From positions 434,001-498,000 of the forward strand of contig CAWFYK010000005.1 in NCBI GenBank assembly GCA_963820035.1: a DNA stretch of 64,000 nt, read 5' to 3'. Every line of letters begins with the position of its first letter. Within the stretch, counting starts at the first letter, position 1. The notes beneath the pieces were generated by a model. It saw only the letters and a program-made list of their open reading frames with translations, was not told where the DNA came from and ran no database searches. Below are positions 41,510-50,320 of the stretch, one piece after another. Both the position numbers and the translations under genes were made by a program. The DNA is from JAWWPG01 sp963820035. GTDB lineage: Bacteria; Actinomycetota; Actinomycetes; Propionibacteriales; Nocardioidaceae.

Positions 41510-42508
41510 ATGAGGTCGAGTGTGATCGAGGTCGAGCAGGTGACCAAGCGCTACGGGAAGGACACGGCCGTCGACGAGCTGTCATTCGCCGTGCAGCCCG
41601 GACGGGTGACCGGGTTCCTCGGACCCAATGGCGCAGGCAAGTCGACGACCATGCGGTTGATCCTCGGCCTGGACCGAGCCGACAGCGGGAGGTGCCGGGT
41701 CCAGGGTCGCGAGTACGCCGGGCACCGTTACCCCTTGCACGAGGTGGGTGCGCTTCTGGACGCGAGGGCCGTCCACGGTGGTCGGAGCGCGTATCGACAC
41801 CTCCTCGCTCTGGCTCAGAGCAACCGGATCCCGCGCCGTCGCGTGGACGCCGTGCTCGGCCTCGTGGGGCTCGAGTCGGTCCGCAACAAGATGACGGGAG
41901 GCTTCTCGCTGGGCATGAGCCAGCGGTTGGGAATCGCTGCCGCATTGCTGGGGGACCCGCCGATCCTGCTCTTCGACGAGCCGATCAACGGCCTTGACCC
42001 AGAGGGGATCCAGTGGATCCGAGGCCTGTTGCGCCGGCTGGCGGCTGAGGGTCGCACCGTCTTCATCTCATCCCATCTGATGAGCGAGATGGCCGTCACC
42101 GCAGACCATCTCGTGGTCGTCGGCCGGGGTCGCCTCATTGCTGACGCCGGGGTGGGTGAGCTCCTCGCGGCGAGCCAGAGCGGCTTCCTGTCCGTTCGTT
42201 CGCCGGGAGGCGCCCGACTGATCGAGCTTCTCCGCGGGGCCGGGGGGCTCGTGACCGTGGAAGCGGATGGTGCCCTGCAGGTTCGGGGGCTGAGCGCTGA
42301 GGTGGCCGGCGAGCTGGCGGCCGAGCACGGGATCACCTTGCACGAGCTCGCGACCCATGCCGCCTCTCTCGAGACAGCCTTCTTCGAGCTCACAGGCGCC
42401 CAGTCGCAGTTCCAAGCGGGCAGCTCCGACACCGACGCGCCGGCGACCGATCAGCACGATGATCACGGGGATGGCAGGCTGTCTCTGGCCGAGAGGGGGT
42501 CGCGATGA
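41510..42508 (+). CDS. ABC transporter ATP-binding protein
   Basis: The 332-residue ATPase has Walker A GPNGAGKSTT, signature FSLGMSQRLGIAAALLGD, Walker B ILLFDEPINGLD and FISSHLMSEMAVTADH. The start could be ATG 41510 or GTG 41522; the latter has GATGAGG at a better distance. The C-terminal 80 residues after about 240 form the regulatory extension common in bacitracin/lantibiotic-type exporters. It is preceded by a strong promoter with an inverted repeat, so expression is probably controlled by a repressor. It overlaps the permease by four bases. Confidence 0.9.
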   Translation: MRSSVIEVEQVTKRYGKDTAVDELSFAVQPGRVTGFLGPNGAGKSTTMRLILGLDRADSGRCRVQGREYAGHRYPLHEVGALLDARAVHGGRSAYRHLLALAQSNRIPRRRVDAVLGLVGLESVRNKMTGGFSLGMSQRLGIAAALLGDPPILLFDEPINGLDPEGIQWIRGLLRRLAAEGRTVFISSHLMSEMAVTADHLVVVGRGRLIADAGVGELLAASQSGFLSVRSPGGARLIELLRGAGGLVTVEADGALQVRGLSAEVAGELAAEHGITLHELATHAASLETAFFELTGAQSQFQAGSSDTDAPATDQHDDHGDGRLSLAERGSR

Positions 42509-43332
42509 CAGCGACCCCGGTGCGCGGCCAGGTCCCCACCACAACCCCTCGGGGAGGCAATCTCCTCGTGGCGGTGATGCGGTCGGAGTGGACGAAGCTG
42601 CGATCGGTCCGCTCGACATACTGGACGTTGGCGGTGGCGGTCGGCTTGGCGGTCGGGCTGGTGGCCCTCGTCTGCGCCAACTACGCCTCGGGCTACCCGG
42701 ACATGTCCGCTCGAGATCGGGCAGGCTTCGACCCGGTCAGCTTCACCCTCAACGGCCTGCTGATCGCCCAGCTCGCCATCGGCACGTTGGGCGTCTTGGT
42801 GATGACCTCCGAGTATCGCACCGGGCTGATCCGCACGACTTTCACCGCAACTCCCCAGCGACGGCTCGTGCTCACGGCGAAGGCGGCTGTCTTCGGTGCC
42901 GCCGCGCTCGTCGTCGGCGAGGTGCTCTCCTTCTCTGCCTTTCTCGTGGGTCAGGCCATTCTGAACACTCGCGACCTCGGAGCGTCACTGACCGACCCCG
43001 GGGTCCCTCGAGCGGTCATCGGCGGCGGGCTCTACCTTGCCGCGGTGGGTCTGCTGGGGCTCTCCCTGGGGACGCTCGTCCGCCATACGACGGGCGCGGT
43101 CGCGGCATTCTTCGGTCTGCTGTTCGGCACGACGCTGGTGGCAAACCTGATGCCTGCGTCCTGGCGTTCTCACACCCTGAAGTACCTGCCCGCCGACGCG
43201 GGTGGACAGATTCTGGCGCATCATCCAGACCATGCGGGTCTCGGGCCGTGGACCGGCTACGGCGTCCTGCTGCTCTACGTCGCGGCCATCTTCGCGGTGG
43301 GGTACGTGCTGGTCGCCCGTCGCGACGCATGA
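42505..43332 (+). CDS. ABC-2 family permease
   Basis: The 275-residue product has six helices: MRSEWTKLRSVRSTYWTLAVAVGLAVGLVALV, LNGLLIAQLAIGTLGVLVMTSEYRTGLIRTTFTATPQRR (the typical EYRTGLIRTT motif of this family), and DPGVPRAVIGGGLYLAAVGLLGLSLGTLVRHTTGAVAA. It is co-transcribed with the preceding ATPase. Such pairs often export antibiotics or detect cell-envelope stress. Confidence 0.9.
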   Translation: MTATPVRGQVPTTTPRGGNLLVAVMRSEWTKLRSVRSTYWTLAVAVGLAVGLVALVCANYASGYPDMSARDRAGFDPVSFTLNGLLIAQLAIGTLGVLVMTSEYRTGLIRTTFTATPQRRLVLTAKAAVFGAAALVVGEVLSFSAFLVGQAILNTRDLGASLTDPGVPRAVIGGGLYLAAVGLLGLSLGTLVRHTTGAVAAFFGLLFGTTLVANLMPASWRSHTLKYLPADAGGQILAHHPDHAGLGPWTGYGVLLLYVAAIFAVGYVLVARRDA

Positions 43333-43366
43333 GCGAGCTCGTCGCCGTGTCGGGCACGATGGACGC

Positions 43367-44740
43367 ATGCGCCATCACGACCTGTTGATCATCGGGACCG
43401 GCTCCGGCAACACGATCGTCGACCGACGGTTCAGGGGCCTCGACGTCGCGATCGTGGAGGAAGGCACGTTCGGTGGGACGTGTCTCAACGTCGGCTGCAT
43501 TCCCACCAAGATGTTCGTGCACACCGCGGACCTGGCGGCGGCCGCTCGCAACAGCTCGAGGTTCGGGGTCGACTCACACGTGGACCGGGTCCGCTGGGCC
43601 GACATCCGCGACCGCATCTTCAACCGGATCGACCCGATCGCGTCCGGTGGCGAGGAGTTCCGACGGGAGAGCCCCAACGTCACGGTCTACGGCGAACGTG
43701 CCCACTTCGTGGGCGACAAGCGGCTCGAGCTCGAGAGCGGTGAGGTGGTGACGGCCGACCGTGTCGTCATCGCTGCCGGGAGCCGACCCGTCATCCCGGA
43801 GATCGCCGGGCTCCCCGATGTGCCGTTCCACACGAGCGACACGATCATGCGTCTCGACCGGCTGCCTGCCTCGATGGCGATCCTGGGAGGCGGGGTGGTG
43901 GCCACGGAGATGGCGCACATCTTCTCGTCCCTCGGCGTCGACGTGAACCTCATCGCGCGCAGCCGTTATCTCCTGATGGCCGAGGACCACGACGTCTCGC
44001 AACAGTTCACCCGGGTCGTCGGCGACCGATGGCGCCTGCACACTGACGCGATCGTCGCGAAGGCCGAGATGGTGGGAGCCGTCGCCCGCCTGCACCTCGT
44101 GGACGCGGCGGACGCAGGGGATCGTGGCGCCGTCGAGGCAGAGGTGGTGCTGGTGGCCACCGGACGGGTCCCCAACGGCGACCGACTCGACCTTTCCGCC
44201 ACCGGAGTCACCACCCATTCGGACGGCCGCATCGTCGTGGACCACGAGCAACGGACGGTCGTACCCGGGATCTGGGCGTTGGGCGACGTCAGCAGCAGCT
44301 ACCAGCTCAAGCACGTCGCCAACCACGAAGCCCGCGTCGTCCAGCACAACCTGCTGCATCCCGAGTCGCCCACCAGATCCGACCACCGGTTCGTGCCGCA
44401 CGCGATCTTCAGCAGCCCGCAGGTCGCCTCGGTGGGCGTCACCGAGTCGGTGCTCATCAGCGAGGGTCGTCCCTACCTGGCGGCGGTGCAGGGATACGAC
44501 GGGATCGCCTACGGGTGGGCGATGGAGGACACCACGGGTTTCGCAAAGCTGCTGGCCGACCCGGATACGCGACAGCTCGTCGGCGCCCACATCGTCGGAC
44601 CCCAGGCATCGAGCGTGATCCAGCCGGTCGTGCAGGCGATGAGCTTCGGACTGCCCGCGGACGAGATGGCCCGCGGGCAGTTCTGGATCCATCCGGCGAT
44701 GCCCGAGGTCGTGGAGAACGCCTTGCTCAGGTTGAGCTGA
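43367..44740 (+). CDS. mtr: Mycothione reductase
   Basis: The 457-residue product is a FAD/NAD(P)H disulfide reductase: GTGSGNT (10-16), redox-active GTCLNVGCIPTK with Cys39 and Cys44, GGGVVATEMAHIFSSLGVDVNLI for NADPH, GIWALGDVSSSYQLKHVANHEARV and the C-terminal His/Glu in FWIHPAMPEVVENALL. HHDLLIIGTGSGNTI is the start of actinobacterial mycothione reductases, which keep mycothiol reduced in the cytoplasm. ATG 43367 has no Shine-Dalgarno, and a leaderless transcript is possible. Confidence 0.9.
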   Translation: MRHHDLLIIGTGSGNTIVDRRFRGLDVAIVEEGTFGGTCLNVGCIPTKMFVHTADLAAAARNSSRFGVDSHVDRVRWADIRDRIFNRIDPIASGGEEFRRESPNVTVYGERAHFVGDKRLELESGEVVTADRVVIAAGSRPVIPEIAGLPDVPFHTSDTIMRLDRLPASMAILGGGVVATEMAHIFSSLGVDVNLIARSRYLLMAEDHDVSQQFTRVVGDRWRLHTDAIVAKAEMVGAVARLHLVDAADAGDRGAVEAEVVLVATGRVPNGDRLDLSATGVTTHSDGRIVVDHEQRTVVPGIWALGDVSSSYQLKHVANHEARVVQHNLLHPESPTRSDHRFVPHAIFSSPQVASVGVTESVLISEGRPYLAAVQGYDGIAYGWAMEDTTGFAKLLADPDTRQLVGAHIVGPQASSVIQPVVQAMSFGLPADEMARGQFWIHPAMPEVVENALLRLS

Positions 44741-44796
44741 CGTCATCGGCCGTGAACCGATCTCGGGGCGCCGGGTGCCTCGGTGAACGTCAGCTC
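44734..44796. terminator. Convergent intergenic inverted repeat
   Basis: gagctgacgt (44734-44743) is repeated inverted as acgtcagctc (44787-44796), ten perfect pairs bounding the whole space between mtr and the nitrilase-family gene. The loop of 43 bases can fold further. It is probably a shared terminator, although without T-tract. Confidence 0.45.
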
Positions 44797-45534
44797 CTAG
44801 GCCGATGCACGTGTCCCGATCTGCACGGGGAGCACGCCTTCACGCCAGTCGGGGAGCTCGGCGACACGCCGGCCGGAGGCAACGACGACACCTGCCCAGC
44901 CGGGGAAGTCCTCGTCAGTCGTGGCCCCGGCCTGGGTCGAGACGACGAGGACCTGCTCGTCACCGAGCAGCCGCGCGGCGTCATCGTGCACACTGCCGTG
45001 CCACCAGTCGAAACCTCTTCGCCAGTCTTCGTCGGTGCGGCACCGCTCGCCGTAGAGCCCAGGTGCCGACGGGCCGAGGATCAACGCCGCTCCAGTCCGG
45101 TACGGCGGCTCGGTCCCGATCTCCGCACAGACTGCAATGGCACATGACGTCCCTGCGATCGTGAAGACGTCGGCCGGCGCGCCAGCCTGGAAGTCGACCT
45201 CCTCGCCGTCGCCGAGATGCGCCTTGCGGTGCACGGCGACCAGACGACCCTCGGCGGCAACGAGCTGCGTGATGTAGGGCGGCCCAATCGCCGACGCCTC
45301 CACCAGCCCGAAGCAGAGCGCCGGCGCATGGGCGGTGGCGCCCACGAGAGCTCCGACAGCCGGGTGGTCCAGCGAGATCGGCCCAGCGGCCAGATATCCG
45401 GTCAGCGACATCTCCGGCATCAAGACCAGCTGGCAGGCCGCCTCTGAGCCCTGTCTGAGCAGGTCGAGATGGCGGGTCAGGTTGGTCTCGAGCTCGCCCT
45501 TGGGGCAGGTGATGGCCGTCAACAGGAGCCGCAT
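44797..45534 (-). CDS. Carbon-nitrogen hydrolase (nitrilase superfamily)
   Basis: Starting at ATG 45534 the 245-residue product shows the Glu-Lys-Cys triad: E41 in LMPEMSLTGY, K104 in VHRKAHLGDGEE, and C136 in IAVCAEIGTEPPY. This superfamily hydrolyses nitriles, amides or carbamoyl groups. The substrate is not evident, and the protein is a little shorter than most (about 260-280). An upstream extension reaching 45786 overlaps the HNH gene's promoter and is not coding. Confidence 0.88.
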   Translation of the reverse strand: MRLLLTAITCPKGELETNLTRHLDLLRQGSEAACQLVLMPEMSLTGYLAAGPISLDHPAVGALVGATAHAPALCFGLVEASAIGPPYITQLVAAEGRLVAVHRKAHLGDGEEVDFQAGAPADVFTIAGTSCAIAVCAEIGTEPPYRTGAALILGPSAPGLYGERCRTDEDWRRGFDWWHGSVHDDAARLLGDEQVLVVSTQAGATTDEDFPGWAGVVVASGRRVAELPDWREGVLPVQIGTRASA

Positions 45535-45588
45535 CCCACGATTGTCCACACCGAGCTGCCACGGCAGGATTCTGTCTCCCGAATGAAG

Positions 45589-45594
45589 TATATT
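45589..45594 (+). promoter_or_regulatory. -10 box of the HNH gene
   Basis: TATATT is seven bases upstream of ATG 45602, with no ribosome binding site, so the transcript is likely leaderless. Confidence 0.5.
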
Positions 45595-45609
45595 AGAACG
45601 TATGAGCGA
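45594..45609 (+). promoter_or_regulatory. Candidate LexA (SOS) box
   Basis: tagaacgtatgagcga matches the actinobacterial LexA consensus TCGAAC-N4-GTTCGA at 9 of 12 fixed positions and overlaps the start codon. Related DUF222/13E12 genes in mycobacteria are known to be in the LexA regulon. The mismatches lower confidence. Confidence 0.3.
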
Positions 45610-46921
45610 ACTGCGCGAGGCGAGATCGACCGGCCCCTCGGTGGCTGAGATCGAGGCGTTCGTGGCAGGTCTGGCACTGCCGTCGCCGGAGAGCGATGAC
45701 ACGGCACGGATCGACAGGATCGCGGCGCTGGAGCGGCTGAAGGGCGCAGTGGCGGCGGCGCAGGCTCGCGAGACCGTTGCGTTCAAGGGTTCTCAGCTGG
45801 AGGTCCAGCAGGTCGCTGGGGTGCGGCCGCGAGACCTGGGGAAGGGGATAGGTGCCCAGGTTGCGCTGGCGCGCCGGGAGTCGCCCTACGCCGGTTCTCG
45901 GCTCGTCGGGCTGGCCGAGGCTCTGCTCAGAGAGCTGCCCCACACGCTGGCTGCGCTGACAGCCGGGGACATCTCGGAGTGGCGGGCCATCCTCGTCTGC
46001 CGCGAGACTGCGTGCCTCAGCCGCCAGGATCGGATGGAGGTCGACGCCCGGCTGGCCAACCGGTTGTGGTCGCTGTCCGACCGCCATGTCGTCTCGGAGA
46101 CCCGTCGGTTGGCCTACCGGCTCGATCCGCATGGCTTCCTCGCCCGTTCGAGCAAGGCCGCGACCGACCGCAGGGTCACCCTGCGGCCAGCCCCCGACAC
46201 CATGACCCTGCTGTCGGCACTGCTGCCCGTGACCGAAGGCGTCGCCCTCTATGCCGCCTTGTGCCGAACGGCAGACGCCGGCCGCGCGGCCGGTGACCAC
46301 CGGTCCCGTGGACAGCTGATGGCCGACACCCTCGTCGAGCGTGTGACGGGTCGGTCGAGCGCGGATCAGACTCCCGTCGAGATACAGCTCGTGATGACGG
46401 ACCGGGCCCTGCTCGACGCAGATCCCACGCCCGCCCGGATCAACGGCTACGGCCCCGTTCCCGCTTCGTGGGCCCGCCAGCTACTCGGCGGCCTCGGCCG
46501 CGACACCGTGGCCTGGATCCGCCGCCTTTACACCCACCCCGACAGCGGTCAGCTGATCGCGATGGAGTCGAACCGCCGCCTCTTCCCTGCTCCGATGCGG
46601 AGCCTGCTGATCACTCGCGACGAGACCTGTCGCACCCCTTGGTGCGGCGCCCCTATCCGCCACCTCGACCACGCCGTTCCCCACACAACCGGCGGTTCGA
46701 CCAGCGAACCCAACGGCCAAGGCCTCTGCGAGAGCTGTAACTACGTCAAGCAAACCCCCGGCTGGACCTACCGACCGGATCCCCGCGATGGCGCCGGGGG
46801 TGCCACCACCATCACCACCCCTACCGCACACGCCTACACGAGTCGACCACCACCGCTGCCGGGCGCCATCGCGACAGAGCGGACAATGGTGACATGCAGA
46901 TCCTCGAGGCGAGCAAGCTGA
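45602..46921 (+). CDS. DUF222/HNH endonuclease-domain protein (13E12 type)
   Basis: The 439-residue product has the DUF222 helical region (about 40-300: LERLKGAVAAAQARETVAF, GAQVALARRESPYAGSRLVGLAEALLRELPHTLAALTAGDISEWRA) and a C-terminal HNH nuclease (about 340-385: CRTPWCGAPIRHLDHAVPHTTGGSTSEPNGQGLCESCNYVKQ with two Cys pairs for zinc and the HLDH/N catalytic motif). These genes are abundant in actinomycetes; their role is unclear, possibly in a response to DNA damage. A leaderless promoter and possible SOS box precede it. Its end overlaps the next gene by 28 bp. Confidence 0.9.
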   Translation: MSELREARSTGPSVAEIEAFVAGLALPSPESDDTARIDRIAALERLKGAVAAAQARETVAFKGSQLEVQQVAGVRPRDLGKGIGAQVALARRESPYAGSRLVGLAEALLRELPHTLAALTAGDISEWRAILVCRETACLSRQDRMEVDARLANRLWSLSDRHVVSETRRLAYRLDPHGFLARSSKAATDRRVTLRPAPDTMTLLSALLPVTEGVALYAALCRTADAGRAAGDHRSRGQLMADTLVERVTGRSSADQTPVEIQLVMTDRALLDADPTPARINGYGPVPASWARQLLGGLGRDTVAWIRRLYTHPDSGQLIAMESNRRLFPAPMRSLLITRDETCRTPWCGAPIRHLDHAVPHTTGGSTSEPNGQGLCESCNYVKQTPGWTYRPDPRDGAGGATTITTPTAHAYTSRPPPLPGAIATERTMVTCRSSRRAS

Positions 46922-48123
46922 CCGATGTCCTTGCCGCGCTACCGGCGGCTTGTCGGGTGGTGGCGACCGGCAACGCCGCCGCTCCGTGGACGCTGCTTCG
47001 GCTGTTCGACGCCGCGGTCCCGTCATACCGGCTGCACATGCTGAACCCGCAGCGCGGCGTGCCCGACCGCGAAGGCGTCATCCTCGAGTCGGCGTTCGTG
47101 GGTCCTGGGGCCAGGTCGAGCCCCCGCTTGCACTACATTCCGGCCCGGCTGTCGATGGTGCCCCGACTCTTTGCCACGGCACTCCCCGTGGATGTGGTGC
47201 TGGTGCACACCTCGGCGCCGATCGACGGGACGGTGTCGCTCGGGCCGGAGGTCAACATCCTGCCCGGCGCGATCGAGGCCGTCCGGGCCCGAGGTGGCCT
47301 GGTGATTGCGCAGCTCGACCGTGGCGTGCCCTACATCTTCGGCGACGGCGTGATCCCCTTCGACCAGGTGGATCTGGCGATCGAGGCGGAGGACGTGTTG
47401 GGAACTCCCGCGGAGTTCGCCCATGACGACGCGACGAGCGAGCTCGCCGCGAAGGTGGCCCACCGGATCAGCGACGGCGTCACCATCCAGCTCGGCATCG
47501 GGCAGGTCCCGGACGCCGTGCTCGGCAGCCTGACGAAGCGCCGGGGGCTCAAGGTGTGGAGCGAGATGGTGAGCGACGGGATCCTCAACCTCGAGCGGTC
47601 CGGAGCCCTCGACCCCGACGTCGTGCTCACCGCGTCATTCCTGCTTGGCTCACCGGAGCTCTACTCCTGGGCTCACCTCAACCCGAGGCTGAGGCTGGTG
47701 CGGAGTGAGACGACGAACGACCCGGCACGCATCGCGGCGAACCCTGGGATGGTCTCGGTCAACACGGCGCTGCAGGTCGACCTCTTCGGGCAGGTCAACG
47801 CCTCGCGCATCGGCGGCCGGATCTACAGCGGCTTCGGCGGCTCGACGGACTACATCGTCGGCGCGCTGCATGCCGCCGGCGGTCAAGCGCTGATCGCCCT
47901 GCGGTCCTGGCACCCACGCGCCGATGTCTCGACCGTCATTCCGCTCGTCGACGAACCGGTGACCTCGTTCCAACCGTCGGCAGTGATCACCGAGAACGGG
48001 GTCGCCGAGCTGTGGGCGAGGAGCGAATCGGAGCAAGCCGAGCAGCTCATCGAGGCCGCCGCGCACCCGAGGATCCGCGAGGAGCTGTGGGAGGAGGCGG
48101 CGCAGCTCGGGCTCACCCGCTGA
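46894..48123 (+). CDS. Acetyl-CoA hydrolase/CoA-transferase family protein
   Basis: The 409-residue product has the two-lobe family-I CoA-transferase fold: N-lobe ending at VLGTPAEFAHDDATSELAAKVAHRISDGVTIQLGIGQVPDAVL and C-lobe beginning LKVWSEMVSDGIL, whose Glu in the SEM motif is the likely catalytic residue. IGGRIYSGFGGSTDYIVGALHAAGGQALIAL follows. It is closest to the 4-hydroxybutyrate/acetate CoA-transferase group. It lies 96 bp upstream of paaA, so it could activate phenylacetate in place of the missing PaaK ligase; this is inference. Confidence 0.85.
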   Translation: MQILEASKLTDVLAALPAACRVVATGNAAAPWTLLRLFDAAVPSYRLHMLNPQRGVPDREGVILESAFVGPGARSSPRLHYIPARLSMVPRLFATALPVDVVLVHTSAPIDGTVSLGPEVNILPGAIEAVRARGGLVIAQLDRGVPYIFGDGVIPFDQVDLAIEAEDVLGTPAEFAHDDATSELAAKVAHRISDGVTIQLGIGQVPDAVLGSLTKRRGLKVWSEMVSDGILNLERSGALDPDVVLTASFLLGSPELYSWAHLNPRLRLVRSETTNDPARIAANPGMVSVNTALQVDLFGQVNASRIGGRIYSGFGGSTDYIVGALHAAGGQALIALRSWHPRADVSTVIPLVDEPVTSFQPSAVITENGVAELWARSESEQAEQLIEAAAHPRIREELWEEAAQLGLTR

Positions 48124-48182
48124 GGGCGGGCGAGCGTTCCGGCAGGGCGGAAGTCGGCTGCGCGGGGAGATGTTACAGTCGA

Positions 48183-48218
48183 ATGCAGATGTGCGAGGGC
48201 ACTGTCACACTGCGCTAG
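48183..48218 (+). CDS. Possible leader peptide MQMCEGTVTLR upstream of paaA
   Basis: Eleven codons from ATG 48183 (or nine from ATG 48189) end with TAG one base before the paaA ATG. A TACAGT box (48174-48179) lies just ahead and paaA has no Shine-Dalgarno of its own, so translation of paaA may depend on ribosomes finishing this ORF. Confidence 0.35.
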   Translation: MQMCEGTVTLR

Positions 48219-48219
48219 A

Positions 48220-49218
48220 ATGACGGTCATGTACGGCAACGACTTCGCGACCCCCGACGAGACCGCTGCGGCCGACGACGAGCAGCTCGAGACCCGGTTC
48301 CAGGCGCTCATCGACGCCGACCGCCGTATCGAGCCGCGAGACGAGATGCCGGCCGCCTACCGCAAGAACCTGATCCGGCAGATCGCCCAGCACGCGCACT
48401 CGGAGATCATCGGGATGCAGCCCGAGGGCAACTGGATCGGCCGCGCCCCGAGCCTGCGTCGTAAGGCGATTCTGATCGCCAAGGTGCAGGACGAGGCGGG
48501 TCACGGTCTCTACCTCTACGCCGCTGCAGAGACGCTGGGCGCCGACCGGGCCGACCTGCTCGACATGCTGCACAACGGCCGGCAGAAGTACTCGTCGATC
48601 TTCAACTACCCGACGCTTACCTGGGCCGACATGGGTGCCATCGGCTGGCTCGTCGACGGCGCCGCGATCGTCAACCAGGTCCCGCTCTGCCGCTGCTCCT
48701 ACGGCCCCTACGCCCGTGCCATGGTCCGGGTGTGCAAAGAGGAGTCGTTCCACCAACGACAGGGCTTCGAGATCCTCAACACGCTGTCTCACGGAACGCC
48801 CGCCCAGCACGAGATGGCTCAAGATGCCGTCAACCGCTGGTGGTGGCCGAGCCTGATGATGTTCGGGCCGCCCGACACCGACTCGCCCAACTCCGCCCAG
48901 TCGATGGCCTGGGGGGTCAAGCGCTTCAGCAACGACGACCTGCGTCAGCGTTTCGTCGACATGACGGTGCCGCAGGCCGAGGCGCTGGGACTGACCCTTC
49001 CCGACCCGGAGATCCGCTGGAACGACGAACGCGGTCACGTGGACTTCGGCGAGATCGACTTCACCGAGCTGTTCGAGGTGATCAAGGGCAACGGCCCGTG
49101 CAACAAGGAGCGCATCGAGCACCGGCGGAAGGCACACGACGACGGTGCCTGGGTGCGCGAGGCGGCATCGGTCTACGCCGCGAAGCAGCAGGCGGCGATC
49201 GCGAGCTCGGCGGCATGA
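48220..49218 (+). CDS. paaA: 1,2-phenylacetyl-CoA epoxidase, catalytic subunit A
   Basis: The 332-residue product is the di-iron subunit: the carboxylate/His ligands are in the helices around SEIIGMQPEGNWI, AKVQDEAGHGLYLYAAAETL (EaxxH), VCKEESFHQRQGFEIL (E..H). FFEV-type end FTELFEVIKGNGPCNKERI. The enzyme inserts one oxygen atom into the aromatic ring of phenylacetyl-CoA. It is first of five coupled genes. A Shine-Dalgarno is absent; see the short upstream ORF. Confidence 0.95.
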   Translation: MTVMYGNDFATPDETAAADDEQLETRFQALIDADRRIEPRDEMPAAYRKNLIRQIAQHAHSEIIGMQPEGNWIGRAPSLRRKAILIAKVQDEAGHGLYLYAAAETLGADRADLLDMLHNGRQKYSSIFNYPTLTWADMGAIGWLVDGAAIVNQVPLCRCSYGPYARAMVRVCKEESFHQRQGFEILNTLSHGTPAQHEMAQDAVNRWWWPSLMMFGPPDTDSPNSAQSMAWGVKRFSNDDLRQRFVDMTVPQAEALGLTLPDPEIRWNDERGHVDFGEIDFTELFEVIKGNGPCNKERIEHRRKAHDDGAWVREAASVYAAKQQAAIASSAA

Positions 49219-49520
49219 CGAGCGAGCCACGCGACCCGGCGTCCGAGTGGGGGCTGTGGGAGGTCTTCGTCCGGGCCAAGCGCGGCCTGAGCCACGTCCA
49301 CGTCGGCAGCCTGCACGCGCCGGACGCCGACATGGCCATCCGCAACGCGCGTGACCTCTATACACGTCGTCAGGAAGGCGTCTCGATCTGGGTCATTCCC
49401 GCCGAGGAGATCACGGCGAGCAGTCCGGATGAGAAGGACGCGTTCTTCGACCCGGCCGCGGACAAGATCTATCGTCATCCGACGTTCTATTCGGTGCCCG
49501 ATGGGGTGGAGCACCTGTGA
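49215..49520 (+). CDS. paaB: Phenylacetyl-CoA epoxidase subunit B
   Basis: The 101-residue product reads WGLWEVFVRAKRGLSHVHVGSLHAPDADMAIRNARDLYTRRQEGVSIWVIPAEEI, the compact PaaB fold that bridges the A-C dimers. ATG 49215 overlaps the paaA stop by four bases and the end overlaps paaC by four, so production is balanced by coupling. Confidence 0.94.
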   Translation: MTSEPRDPASEWGLWEVFVRAKRGLSHVHVGSLHAPDADMAIRNARDLYTRRQEGVSIWVIPAEEITASSPDEKDAFFDPAADKIYRHPTFYSVPDGVEHL

Positions 49521-50320
49521 CCTCAGACCTGTCCGATACGACGCCTCCCTCGTCGGGCGAGGATCCCGATCGCGCGGACGTGCGCGACTATGTGCTCAGG
49601 CTCGGCGACGATGCGCTCGTTTATGCCCAGCGGATGAGCGGCTGGATCGCAGCAGCGCCCCAGCTCGAGGAGGACGTCGCGCTCGCCAACATTGCGCTCG
49701 ACCTGCTGGGGCAGGCCCGCCAGCTGCTGACCTACGCCGGCGAGCTCGAGGGAGAAGGCCGTGACGAGGACGACCTGGCCTATCTTCGCGACGAGCGCGA
49801 CTTCGTCAACGCCCAGATCTTCGAGCTTCCGGGCGGCGACTTCGCGTTCACCATCGCCCGGATGCTCGTCGTGGCGGCTTACCAGGTCGAGCTCTACGGC
49901 AGACTGACCGCGTCCCGCGACGCGACCGTTGCCGCCATTGCCGCGAAGGCGGTCAAGGAGGTCGACTACCACCGCGACCATGCCACCCAGTGGGCGCTGC
50001 GTCTCGGCGACGGCACGGCAGAGTCACACCGCCGCATGCAGACCGGGATCGACGACCTGTGGCCCTACGTCGCGGAGCTGTTCGAGACCGACGAACTGGT
50101 CTCCCGACTCGCAGGAGCGGGGGTCGCCGTCGACCCGGCGACGCTCGAGGACAGCGTGCTTGGCTATGTCGACCACGTGGTCGGCGAGGCCACTCTCGAG
50201 CTTCCGGAGACCCACGTCCGGCACTCCGGGGGCCGCCGCGGCGTCCACACCGAGACGATGGGCTTCCTGCTCGCCGAGCTGCAACACATCAAGCGGTCTC
50301 ATCCGGGGGCGACGTGGTGA
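49517..50320 (+). CDS. paaC: Phenylacetyl-CoA epoxidase subunit C (structural)
   Basis: GTG 49517 overlaps paaB. The 267-residue product is ferritin-like, like PaaA, but serves as the structural partner: DYVLRLGDDALVYAQRMSGWIAAAPQLEEDVALANIALDLLGQARQLLTYAGELE, DERDFVNAQIFELPGGDFAFTIARML, VKEVDYHRDHATQWALRLGDGT. Length is usual. It overlaps paaD by four bases. Confidence 0.94.
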   Translation: MTSDLSDTTPPSSGEDPDRADVRDYVLRLGDDALVYAQRMSGWIAAAPQLEEDVALANIALDLLGQARQLLTYAGELEGEGRDEDDLAYLRDERDFVNAQIFELPGGDFAFTIARMLVVAAYQVELYGRLTASRDATVAAIAAKAVKEVDYHRDHATQWALRLGDGTAESHRRMQTGIDDLWPYVAELFETDELVSRLAGAGVAVDPATLEDSVLGYVDHVVGEATLELPETHVRHSGGRRGVHTETMGFLLAELQHIKRSHPGATW

